Shown here piece after piece: positions 8,114 through 15,535 of a stretch of 27,567 nt of DNA (position 1 is the stretch's first letter; every line of letters begins with the position of its first letter). The stretch covers positions 1-27,567 of the forward strand of contig JARBJD010000630.1 of NCBI GenBank assembly GCA_033064195.1. The letters are read 5' to 3'. Made by a program: the position numbers and the translations under genes. Source of the stretch: Blattamonas nauphoetae (Eukaryota > Preaxostyla > Oxymonadida). Under the pieces are notes generated by a model. That model was given only the letters and a program-made list of their open reading frames with translations, was not told the origin of the DNA and ran no database searches.

Positions 8114-9973
8114 ATGAACTCGCATATAACACATCTGACAAACAAAAGAACAGGAGCATCATCATTGACTGGAAATACCACAGGAAGGATAGAATACACG
8201 AGAGATGACATGGGTCAAATTCAACAACAACTCAGGTCCGAACATTTCATTAGTTACCTCATGAATGATGGAGCTCATAGTACTTCTATTCAAGAATTGA
8301 AACCATCAGAGAATGCACGATTCTACACAGAACAAGAGATAATCATTCCATTGACTGGTAATCAAGACATCTGTCAAATCGATGATTCCTTCATTACGTT
8401 CACGATGACAGCAACATTGAGACTCAATAATTGGCAAACTACAGCTGGTAAGGTTGGTTCGTACATGAATGAGAGGATATTCATATTCGTTGGACTCAAA
8501 CATTCGGCATCAATCTTTCGTGACCTCACTGTTCTTCACAACAATCAAAGAATCATAAGCACAACAAACAATGATGTATCAATGGAGTCTCACATCTACA
8601 ATATGATCAAACCGAAGAGTCAATTGGAGAATCGAAAACATTGTCACACACCTTGGCAGAATGCATGGAATCATGATGAATCGGTTGCTGGTGTTTATAT
8701 TCCACTTTCGGATTTTCCAACGACGTCTGGAACAGGAGTGTTTCAAGACACAATCGATGTACCAATTCGTGTGTCAATCAATCTGGAAGATCTTCTCATT
8801 TTCTCAGGAATGACTGACTATCCAAGATGTCTCTTTGGAGATCTGAAATGGAGTGTTCACATGAACGAAGATGCATTTGTTTGTTGTTCTGTAAATCCTG
8901 AACTCACTTTGAAAGATACACTATCATCACTCGTAACTGGAACAGCAGCAGCACCAACGATTAAAGCAGCAATTCTCAATTGCATTCAACATCGTCCATA
9001 TTTCCTAACCAATCTTGTCACCTCATGCACAAAGAACTTCGTTCAAATAGGTCAATCATTTCAGCAACCAACAGTTACAAAGGACATTGTTTGTTCAACA
9101 GCCAATGTCGTGACAACAGAACCAGAATTTGTGGATCAGTACATCTCATTGAACGTCACAAACTATCGGATTGATGATGTGTATTGCATGAGTGTTGGAT
9201 ACAAAATGAAAGATGGTGCGATAAAGAAACTCATGGAGATGTATCAGAATCGTCCTGGAACAATTCCGGCAGAAAAGATCTCATTCTATCCATTTCAGAA
9301 GACGCCAACGGCAACAGGAATTGATTGTACTCAGCAAATGGTTGTTGTGAATGCAAAGGATATTATGCTTCTCTTCCGTCATTACGACAATGAAGTCACT
9401 TGCTTCCACAATCCAATGCAGAAGAATATCCAAGTGACTATGCAAAACAGGTATTATCCAGAACAACCGACTACAACTATTGGAGCTCGCTTCTATCAGT
9501 TCGCATTGTCAACTCTCAATCTCGATTCGTATCTGACTGTTCCTGATGATTTGGAGCGATCACTGACAGATTCTCTCGTTGAAGAGAAACTCACTGGTGA
9601 CGGAACATATCCTCGTGAAACAATGACAAGAGTGCGACCGATTCATGACAACACTGACTTCCTTTTGTGCTTCTCAACACAGAGAAGTGGATGTCCAACG
9701 AACTGCAATGATTCCATCAGTTCAAAAGGAAACACTGCTGTCACTTTGAGATCACATCCAATCTATCAAGGTAATCTCGATACATACTATAATGTTTACA
9801 ACCCAAGTCAAAGTGGTGGTGATATGACAACATTTACACATCCTCCAGCACCGATTCTAGCAACAACTGCAACCACATGGTGGGTATTACGATACAGTAC
9901 TGGCGAACCAAAAGTTGAGTACTATCCGAATCACACATTGAAATCATTGCATAAAGATTTTGGAATCTTGTAG
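8114..9973 (+). CDS. Polinton major capsid protein (double jelly-roll type)
   Basis: A 619-residue open frame that looks whole. Its length is that of Polinton major capsid proteins (about 600-650), and its neighbours (small basic and amphipathic proteins, a second capsid-like gene, an ATPase gene in the right copy) match the structural module. There is no short diagnostic motif for the double jelly-roll fold. The assignment rests on size, position, beta-rich Thr/Asn composition and clear paralogy with the next gene (for instance GLKHSASIFRDLTVLHNNQR against a matching YKSSSDAIRDMRLVDSKG block, and YPRCLFGDLKWSV against YPNSIFGNLRLRF). Residues 1-245 are duplicated at 11060-11800. The protein would form the hexameric capsomers of an icosahedral shell. 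Confidence 0.8.
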   Translation: MNSHITHLTNKRTGASSLTGNTTGRIEYTRDDMGQIQQQLRSEHFISYLMNDGAHSTSIQELKPSENARFYTEQEIIIPLTGNQDICQIDDSFITFTMTATLRLNNWQTTAGKVGSYMNERIFIFVGLKHSASIFRDLTVLHNNQRIISTTNNDVSMESHIYNMIKPKSQLENRKHCHTPWQNAWNHDESVAGVYIPLSDFPTTSGTGVFQDTIDVPIRVSINLEDLLIFSGMTDYPRCLFGDLKWSVHMNEDAFVCCSVNPELTLKDTLSSLVTGTAAAPTIKAAILNCIQHRPYFLTNLVTSCTKNFVQIGQSFQQPTVTKDIVCSTANVVTTEPEFVDQYISLNVTNYRIDDVYCMSVGYKMKDGAIKKLMEMYQNRPGTIPAEKISFYPFQKTPTATGIDCTQQMVVVNAKDIMLLFRHYDNEVTCFHNPMQKNIQVTMQNRYYPEQPTTTIGARFYQFALSTLNLDSYLTVPDDLERSLTDSLVEEKLTGDGTYPRETMTRVRPIHDNTDFLLCFSTQRSGCPTNCNDSISSKGNTAVTLRSHPIYQGNLDTYYNVYNPSQSGGDMTTFTHPPAPILATTATTWWVLRYSTGEPKVEYYPNHTLKSLHKDFGIL

Positions 9974-10007
9974 AGACAAAACAGTAAAAGAAAAAAATGA
10001 TATTGTA

Positions 10008-10025
10008 TTTTTTATTTTTCTATAA
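10008..10025 (+). promoter_or_regulatory. T-rich start motif before the second capsid gene
   Basis: TTTTTTATTTTTCTATAA precedes the ATG at 10026 after a 52-bp gap from the major capsid stop. Confidence 0.6.
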
Positions 10026-11096
10026 ATGAGAAGTATCAGATCAAATCAATCAAAACCAACATCGACATTAATTGAGCAAATCGAAGTGCAATCATATCTG
10101 CCGAAACAGTGGGATTCAGAACCTCATGTGTATTCAATCCAAGAAGTGCATCCAACAAATCCTCCTATGCCATGTAGAATTGGAGATGAGATTGAAGTTC
10201 CATTGTGCTATGACGGACATGATGTGACTGAATTTACGAAGAGTCATTTGCGTATTGATCTCACGATTTCCGTTCCGTATTACCAACCAACAATGGGAGA
10301 TGGTTCAGAGACCGCTGGAAGGTACGGAATGTTCTACGGATATAAGTCATCATCAGATGCAATTCGAGATATGAGACTCGTCGATAGTAAAGGAAACATC
10401 ATTGACAATTCACTTCAGAATAATCATGTTCACGAATCATTTCTGTATCACACTTTCAAGTCTCATGAAGAGAAAAACAATATGAAGCATTGCAACAGTC
10501 TTTGGGAAAATGTTCAGAGAATGGATCCAAGTGTGTGTGGATTCTATTTTGTTCCAATATTGCATGCGCCCAAAGGACCATACACTGCTACGATTCCACT
10601 GGTTATTCCGTTTGTGAATCTACTTCCTCTGAGTACCTTTGATCAGTATCCGAATTCGATCTTCGGTAATTTACGTTTGAGATTTCATTTGACAACTGAT
10701 TCGCTGGTTTATTGTCCCATTCGTGTTTCAACGGTTATTTTAAAAACTCTTGAGATGATTCGAGATCGATTTCCAGACAAATCAATGACAACTATTGCAG
10801 GTCAAGCTAGAATGCTAAACATGGCAGAGAATAAATACTCAACTCTGACGCAAGAATTCACACAAATTGGAAATCCAGTGTTGCAATACGATAGAGCTGT
10901 CCATCATACTCAACCATCCACTGGTACTGATGAAATAGTAGCCAAATCAACCACTTCAACTGTTTGGTCTTCTTCTGTAGATAAAGTCACATCAGTTTGC
11001 TATGGATATCAGATCACTGATTCAACGAAACAATCCCAAATAGACACATATTCGAAGACACTTAATTTCAAATCACCGAATAGACATCTTGGATAG
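10026..11096 (+). pseudogene. Second capsid protein, paralogue of the major capsid (incomplete)
   Basis: About 345 residues align along their length with the first 390 or so of the upstream capsid protein, with matching blocks at YKSSSDAIRDMRL, NMKHCNSLWENVQRMDPSVC, IPLVIPFVNLLPLSTF, YPNSIFGNLRLRFHLTTDS, FTQIGNPV and SVCYGYQITD. Identity is low, so the pair is an old duplication within the element lineage, unlike the recent inverted copy. The gene is incomplete in this window: it runs into the point where the two Polinton copies meet, and the last few codons come from the other copy. It may be a second double jelly-roll capsomer type or a specialised vertex or minor capsid protein. Confidence 0.75.
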
Positions 11097-11800
11097 TCAG
11101 TCATCCCAGAGAATATCAGAAGATCTTCAAGATTAATCGACACACGAATTGGCACATCAATAGTGTCACATAAATTACCAGTTTCTTTTGTTCCTGTGAA
11201 GTCTGATAATGGAATATAAACACCAGCAACAGATTCATCATGATTCCAAGCATTTTGCCATGGCGTATGTGAGTGTTTTCGATTCTCCAATTGACTCTTT
11301 GGTTTGATCATGTTGTAGATGTGAGATTCCATGGATACATCATTTGTTATTGTGCTAATGATTCTCTGATTGTTGTGAAGAACAGTAAGACTACGAAAGA
11401 TGGATGCTGAATGCTTGAGTCCAACAAAGATGAATATTCTCTCATTCATCCATGATCCAAGTTTACCAGAAGTTGTCTGCCAATTATTGAGTTTCAATGT
11501 TGCAGTCATTGTGAACGTACTAAAGGAATCATCGATTTGACAAATGTCTTGATTCCCGGTCAGTGGAATGATTATTTCCTGTCCCTTGTAGAAGCGTGAA
11601 TTCTCTGATGGTTTCAATTCTTGAATAGAAGTACTGTGGGCTCCATCATTCATTAGGTAATTGATGTGATGTTCAGACATGAGTTGCTGTTGTATTTGGC
11701 CTATATCATCTCGTGTGTATTCTATCCTTCCAGTGGTATTTCCAGTCAATGATGATGCTCCTGTTCTTTTGTTTGTCAGATGTGTTATATGCGAGTTCAT
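11009..11800 (-). pseudogene. Right-copy fragment of the major capsid gene
   Basis: Residues 1-245 match the N-terminal part of the capsid protein at 8114, with about 23 differences. Similarity ends near 11060, where the left copy begins, so the last codons of this frame are not capsid sequence. Seven of the differences fall in one ten-residue stretch near residue 205. Confidence 0.88.
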
Positions 11801-11819
11801 TTTATCAAAAATAAAAAAA
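11801..11819 (-). promoter_or_regulatory. T-rich start motif before the right capsid fragment
   Basis: Minus-strand copy of the motif at 8095-8113, again with GATAAA before the ATG. Confidence 0.65.
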
Positions 11820-11867
11820 CATAATTGTTACTTTCATTTACTCTTTTCCCAAAAGGGTTCGAAGCCT

Positions 11868-12173
11868 CTAGCGAGACTTTTTCTTTTTTGGTTTCTTCGC
11901 TTTCGGCTTCAGCTTTTCTTCTAGTCTCAGTATTTCTCCTCTGAGCTTATTCGCTACTGCAGTGTTTCCTTCATTGATCGCTTGCTCATATTGTGCCATC
12001 TTTTCTGCATGGATTTGCTGATCCGATTTCACATCTGGTATCATCTCAACACCTGTCTGTGCGACCTTAGAAATCAGTGGTCCAACGAAGGGAATGAGAT
12101 TCAGAAATGGAGCTCCAACTCTGAGTATGTTTTTGCCAACTGCTGCTAATTTTGATAACCAACCTGGTGCCAT
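11868..12173 (-). CDS. Small MAPG protein B, right copy (basic amphipathic, probable minor virion protein)
   Basis: Starting at the ATG at 12173 gives 101 residues: MAPGWLSKLAAVGKNILRVG, a hydrophobic helix (FLNLIPFVGPLISK), a Glu/Gln-rich helix (IHAEKMAQYEQAINEGNTAV, RGEILRLEEKL) and a strongly basic tail (KAKKPKKKKSR). The open frame continues upstream to 12275, but the MAPG start is preferred because the T-rich motif lies directly before it and the other MAPG gene starts the same way. The basic tail suggests DNA or core contact, and the hydrophobic helix suggests membrane or capsid interaction; both are inference. Confidence 0.75.
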   Translation of the reverse strand: MAPGWLSKLAAVGKNILRVGAPFLNLIPFVGPLISKVAQTGVEMIPDVKSDQQIHAEKMAQYEQAINEGNTAVANKLRGEILRLEEKLKPKAKKPKKKKSR

Positions 12174-12176
12174 TTT

Positions 12177-12191
12177 AGGAAAATAAAAATA
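12177..12191 (-). promoter_or_regulatory. T-rich start motif before right MAPG protein B
   Basis: Minus strand reads ATTTTTATTTTCCTA just ahead of the ATG at 12173; slightly diverged from the left-arm equivalent at 7771. Confidence 0.55.
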
Positions 12192-12210
12192 TTTGAATAC
12201 TAGTGAATTA

Positions 12211-12519
12211 TTATCCTTTGAATTGAATTTTGGAATTTGAAGAGAGCGGCATCTCATCATTTGAGTATCGTCCATTTCGTGGAGGTTCGTACTCGATCAT
12301 CTGCGGTTTTTGTTGACGATTGATCGCCTTATTTTGTTGATAAACGTCCATCATTCCACCTAATCCATTCAGTATTCCACCTGCAGTTTGTCCAAATTTA
12401 CTGTTCGTTTGAGAGAGCAATCCACCACCGACTTGAAGTAATGTTGAAGCTAGAGGTTTGATGAATTGAAAGAATTGCTTGCCGATATTTTTGAGTTTGT
12501 TGAAACTTCCTGGTGCCAT
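12211..12519 (-). CDS. Small MAPG protein A, right copy
   Basis: A 102-residue protein matching the one at 7442-7750 except for about five residues near positions 69-90. The Gly-rich central part (VGGGLLSQTNSKFGQTAGGI) is identical between copies, so the N-terminal two thirds look more constrained than the tail. It lies 37 bp upstream of MAPG protein B. Confidence 0.78.
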   Translation of the reverse strand: MAPGSFNKLKNIGKQFFQFIKPLASTLLQVGGGLLSQTNSKFGQTAGGILNGLGGMMDVYQQNKAINRQQKPQMIEYEPPRNGRYSNDEMPLSSNSKIQFKG

Positions 12520-12537
12520 TTATGTAAAAATAAAAAA
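12520..12537 (-). promoter_or_regulatory. T-rich start motif before right MAPG protein A
   Basis: Identical to 7424-7441 on the other strand. Confidence 0.65.
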
Positions 12538-12590
12538 CACAATTCATGTATAATTTTAACGAGGAAATAATCTCAGAAGAGATTTCTGCC

Positions 12591-13181
12591 CTAACGGGGT
12601 ATAGCTTTCGTCAGAGAAATGCCATAATTGAGAATAGTGTTGTATGCTTCGTTATAGGCAATACTCATGTCTTTTCCTCCAACAAGGATCTTGAAAATGG
12701 TTCTAAACACTGGGAGTTTATTGAGACATAAACACTTATCAGACAGGTCATCCAGTTCGATCACCACATCGTTGATTCCAGTGAGTGTCGCAATCAGAGC
12801 ACATAAATCACTTTGGTTTGTAATCAGTTTCTTCGATGGTTCAATGAGATTATTCAGTAGTTTCTTTTCGCATGCGAATGCATTCTTGTACACTAACAGT
12901 AGTTGATCTTTGAATGCTGAAATATTTGATGTATATTCTCTTAGTGGAATGGAACGGCTCTGAATAGGAGCTGATGGATATGTCTCCAACGGTGGATCGT
13001 AAGCACCTCGTTCATTGGATACCACAGGTTCAGAGCACACTCTTTCCATCTCCATCTTCGATCCTCTATTATCTACACCAGCTTTGCTCCTATCCTCGAT
13101 GATGACATTGTTGGTGATTGATGTTGGTACTGAAGAAGAACTTGTGTGTTTTGTAAATTGACAACTTAGAATTGGTTGCAT
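12591..13181 (-). CDS. Polinton protein of unknown function, 196 aa
   Basis: The first 95 residues are polar and low in structure (Ser/Thr-rich start, then MEMERVCSEPVV and ETYPSAPIQSRSIPLREYTS). The last 100 are Leu-rich and helical with several Cys (NAFACEKKLLNNLIEPSKKL, LDDLSDKCLCLNKLPVFRTI). The start is the ATG at 13181 rather than the adjacent GTG. It lies between the 320-aa gene and MAPG protein A in both copies, and the left copy is interrupted by the MITE. I do not recognise a family; a scaffold or minor virion role is a guess from position only. Confidence 0.7.
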   Translation of the reverse strand: MQPILSCQFTKHTSSSSVPTSITNNVIIEDRSKAGVDNRGSKMEMERVCSEPVVSNERGAYDPPLETYPSAPIQSRSIPLREYTSNISAFKDQLLLVYKNAFACEKKLLNNLIEPSKKLITNQSDLCALIATLTGINDVVIELDDLSDKCLCLNKLPVFRTIFKILVGGKDMSIAYNEAYNTILNYGISLTKAIPR

Positions 13182-13188
13182 CACTTTC

Positions 13189-13203
13189 TATAAAAATAAA
13201 AAA
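13189..13203 (-). promoter_or_regulatory. T-rich start motif before the 196-aa gene
   Basis: Minus strand TTTTTTATTTTTATA, the counterpart of 6231-6246. Confidence 0.6.
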
Positions 13204-13224
13204 TATATATTAATGTTTTTAAAT

Positions 13225-14187
13225 TCACATTTCTGCTCGATCTATAGCTCCCATTCCAGAACTGTCCAACTGTGCAAATCGATAATATCCAGGCATTTCA
13301 GATTGGTATCCACTGATATCATCATCTGTGACTGTTTTGAATGCTTTGGCTTTCAGTTTATTTACTTCTGTTGATATGTGAGTTGAAAAGCGAGTACAGT
13401 ATTCCGATAAATACGTTGTATCTTGAGTGATCATTTGGAGAAACACTGGATAAATCTGATCTTTGAAGGCTTTCTTTTGTTTCATACTGGGATTGTAGTC
13501 CTGAACATGATCATGAAGCCATTGATCCCACATCAGTGATGCAATCTGTGATTGAATTGAATTGAACACCATATTGTCTAACACATTCTTGCTGGGATCA
13601 GCTGGATTACTTCGATTTGCACGAGTTATTCCCAATGTGTCTGTCATGTGTTCACCAACAGCTCTCTTCATTATTGCAAATGGTTGTTGAGATCTTTTAG
13701 TCTTCATCTCTTCATAGCTGATGTCTCGATAATTGGTTGGCAAATCGTATGTTCCATTTTTGAGGAAATTCCGATGTACAGCTTTGATTCTCCTTCCATT
13801 CTCTTGATTGAATGATGTGTATGGTTTCTGTCTTCGCATATCTGGGGTTGGATTCATTGCATAGTATGTCTCTTTGACTGGTCTACTGTTGTATGGAGTT
13901 AGCATGGCACCATTGACTGCAATCAAATCTCCAGTATCATTATCGGAGACCATCACATCAGGAACTTGTCCATATTGTTCTACTTTCGCAGTCCAATTTC
14001 GTCCTGTTCTCTTGATGTATTCTAACGCTGATGGAAGACTGCACAGAACATCATTGCGTCTGGTTTGAATATCATCGTCGGCATAGATTCGTTTCAATGC
14101 TGCTTGAGTCTCTGCTGCGTATCTCATTTTTGGTTTCTTCGCTTGTGCTTTTCTTTGTGGTTGAACGTACACTATCTTTTGTGACAT
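13225..14187 (-). CDS. Polinton protein of unknown function, 320 aa
   Basis: The N-terminus is basic (QPQRKAQAKKPKMRY). A mixed central region includes DNDTGDLIAVNGAMLTPYNS and NQENGRRIKAVHRNFLKNGT, and a helical C-terminal third carries aromatic clusters (SLMWDQWLHDHVQDYNPSMK, GYYRFAQLDS). I see no enzymatic motif. It opens the capsid module and starts 61 bp from the divergently transcribed ATPase gene. A DNA-binding core or minor capsid role is possible given the basic start, but this is unproven. The C-terminal third is duplicated at 5862-6209. Confidence 0.72.
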   Translation of the reverse strand: MSQKIVYVQPQRKAQAKKPKMRYAAETQAALKRIYADDDIQTRRNDVLCSLPSALEYIKRTGRNWTAKVEQYGQVPDVMVSDNDTGDLIAVNGAMLTPYNSRPVKETYYAMNPTPDMRRQKPYTSFNQENGRRIKAVHRNFLKNGTYDLPTNYRDISYEEMKTKRSQQPFAIMKRAVGEHMTDTLGITRANRSNPADPSKNVLDNMVFNSIQSQIASLMWDQWLHDHVQDYNPSMKQKKAFKDQIYPVFLQMITQDTTYLSEYCTRFSTHISTEVNKLKAKAFKTVTDDDISGYQSEMPGYYRFAQLDSSGMGAIDRAEM

Positions 14188-14248
14188 TGTTTGTTTTCAT
14201 ACAAAATAAAAAAAACAAAAGTATATTTTAAATAGAGTTAAATCGCAA
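14188..14248. promoter_or_regulatory. 61-bp divergent promoter region
   Basis: It separates the ATPase gene (plus) from the 320-aa gene (minus). The minus-strand side has the T-rich motif (14202-14217, TTTTTTTTATTTTGTA). The plus-strand side instead reads TATATTTTAAATAGAG before the ATPase ATG, so the ATPase lacks the motif its neighbours share. Confidence 0.55.
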
Positions 14249-15127
14249 ATGAACAAATCGAATATGGCTAAACCAGAGGTTTCGCGGAGGGTGGAACCCT
14301 TGTCTCTAACAGCATATGTGAATGCAAAACTGAGTGAAGCTTCTAGTAGAAATGTTTCTCATGAAGTGCAATCACAAATACATCCAGACTTGAATTTCAA
14401 TCGCAACAGTGTTAATGTCCTTGTTGGAAACAGAGGAAGTGGAAAAACATTCAATGCTCTTCGAGAGGTTGCCAAACTCCAAAATGTTCAGGTCAGAAAT
14501 GAACTGTTTCACCTCTTTGTCTTCGTCACCGATAAGAACATTGATCCAACCTTCGACAAATTCAAACCAATATTGAACGTTCCTTATGTGAAAGTCAAAT
14601 ACGATGATGCACTTCCATTTCTGTTGGAACTCTCTGAATCAAAAGCTGCTTTTGAAGAGATTATTGACAATCAATGGCAGAATAAAATCACCGATGAATG
14701 CAGAGAGAATCTCTTTGACTCACTTTACATTGATGACTTCTCAGTGAAGAATCTCCAAACGATAATACTCCTCGATGACTGTCGCAGAATACTAGGTGAA
14801 CGAAGAACATCCAAAAATAGAATGACAATGATGGACTTATTATTGGAGAATCGACAGCCTAAATTCACATTCTTTCTGACAATGCATGAGCTCTTCAGTT
14901 TGTCAGCTGATATGAAGTCAAACATCGATTCAATGTGGATCTTTGGAGGATTCAATAAAGAACGAATCAGCAGAGTCTATCCTCAGTTGAACTCACCAAT
15001 TGATATTCGACAATTCTGGAATGTCTATCAACGGAAACAAAAGGGTGAAGCAGTCATTCTTCGATACAATACTGGAGTAGCACTGAATGAGATCAACAAA
15101 GATGGACTAATCAGAAGGGTCTGTTAA
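14249..15127 (+). CDS. DNA-packaging ATPase (FtsK/HerA-like, Polinton A32-type)
   Basis: A 292-residue protein with a clear Walker A loop (GNRGSGKT, residues 60-67) after a beta strand (SVNVLV) and a Walker B strand (TIILLDD, about 171-177). A following LFFLTM-like strand (KFTFFLTMHELFSL) fits the sensor region of this superfamily. The length is normal for the packaging ATPases shared by Polintons, virophages and related DNA viruses, which pump the genome into the capsid. It is the only right-copy gene on the plus strand, and its last codons overlap the 3' end of the 119-aa gene by 21 bp. MNKSNMAKPE offers two in-frame starts; the first is used here. Confidence 0.9.
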   Translation: MNKSNMAKPEVSRRVEPLSLTAYVNAKLSEASSRNVSHEVQSQIHPDLNFNRNSVNVLVGNRGSGKTFNALREVAKLQNVQVRNELFHLFVFVTDKNIDPTFDKFKPILNVPYVKVKYDDALPFLLELSESKAAFEEIIDNQWQNKITDECRENLFDSLYIDDFSVKNLQTIILLDDCRRILGERRTSKNRMTMMDLLLENRQPKFTFFLTMHELFSLSADMKSNIDSMWIFGGFNKERISRVYPQLNSPIDIRQFWNVYQRKQKGEAVILRYNTGVALNEINKDGLIRRVC

Positions 15128-15466
15128 TTCTTGGATAAGGTTCCCAATTGTCTCGTCAAAACTTCGAAGCCTCATGCTGAGAGTATCTGTGAGCATTCGA
15201 ATTGATTCTTCAATGTCAGACAATCTTTGATCAATCGAGAGTGAATTTGGAGGAGTGGAAGCATCAACATATCGTTTCCTCAGTGCTATCTCACCTCTTA
15301 TTTTTGCTATTCGATATCCATCAATTTGAATCATCCTATTCAGTTTCTGAGTTGTGTACTCATTCAGTTCTTTTCTATTCTTCTCCAAGTATCTCTGAAA
15401 GTCGTGGATGTTTGTGAACTCTTTCTGTTCAGGATCAAATGGTTCTAATATTTTCAGTGATGTCAT
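15107..15466 (-). CDS. Coiled-coil protein of unknown function, 119 aa
   Basis: The product is almost entirely helical, with heptad-like stretches (FQRYLEKNRKELNEYTTQKL, IDQRLSDIEESIRMLTDTLS, MRLRSFDETIGNLIQELTD). There is no membrane segment or catalytic motif. It converges tail to tail on the ATPase gene and lies downstream of the integrase gene on the same strand. A structural, scaffold or fibre-like role is possible; I do not recognise a family. Confidence 0.7.
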   Translation of the reverse strand: MTSLKILEPFDPEQKEFTNIHDFQRYLEKNRKELNEYTTQKLNRMIQIDGYRIAKIRGEIALRKRYVDASTPPNSLSIDQRLSDIEESIRMLTDTLSMRLRSFDETIGNLIQELTDPSD

Positions 15467-15470
15467 TTAA

Positions 15471-15485
15471 ATGAAATAAAAATAT
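15471..15485 (-). promoter_or_regulatory. T-rich start motif before the 119-aa gene
   Basis: Minus strand ATTTTTATTTCAT, three bases plus ATTTAA ahead of the start; a shorter form of the structural-gene motif. Confidence 0.5.
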
Positions 15486-15535
15486 TTGAAACATTCTTGA
15501 AGTTACGCCAAATTAAAACGAACGAAGTTCTGAAG

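Larger units (their letters stand above)
5858..8868 (+). repeat. Left arm of the inverted capsid-module repeat
   Basis: Reads in the same gene order as the reverse complement of 11060-13574. After subtracting the 527 bp added by the inserted MITE and its target duplication, the arm is about 2.48 kb, against about 2.5 kb for the right arm. Similarity begins at ATATGGTGTTC (5858) and ends inside the major capsid gene. Confidence 0.9.
11060..13574 (-). repeat. Right arm of the inverted capsid-module repeat
   Basis: Inverted partner of 5858-8868, with about 2.2 kb of single-copy sequence between the arms. In the shared 245 residues of the major capsid protein about 23 differ, with seven clustered in one ten-residue stretch. 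The arms are therefore diverged copies, not an assembly duplication. Confidence 0.9.

Noticed and set aside
11868-12275. Longer 135-aa start for MAPG protein B
   Set aside because: The extension lies over the 3' part of the neighbouring MAPG A gene; the T-rich motif and the shared MAPG start point to 12173.
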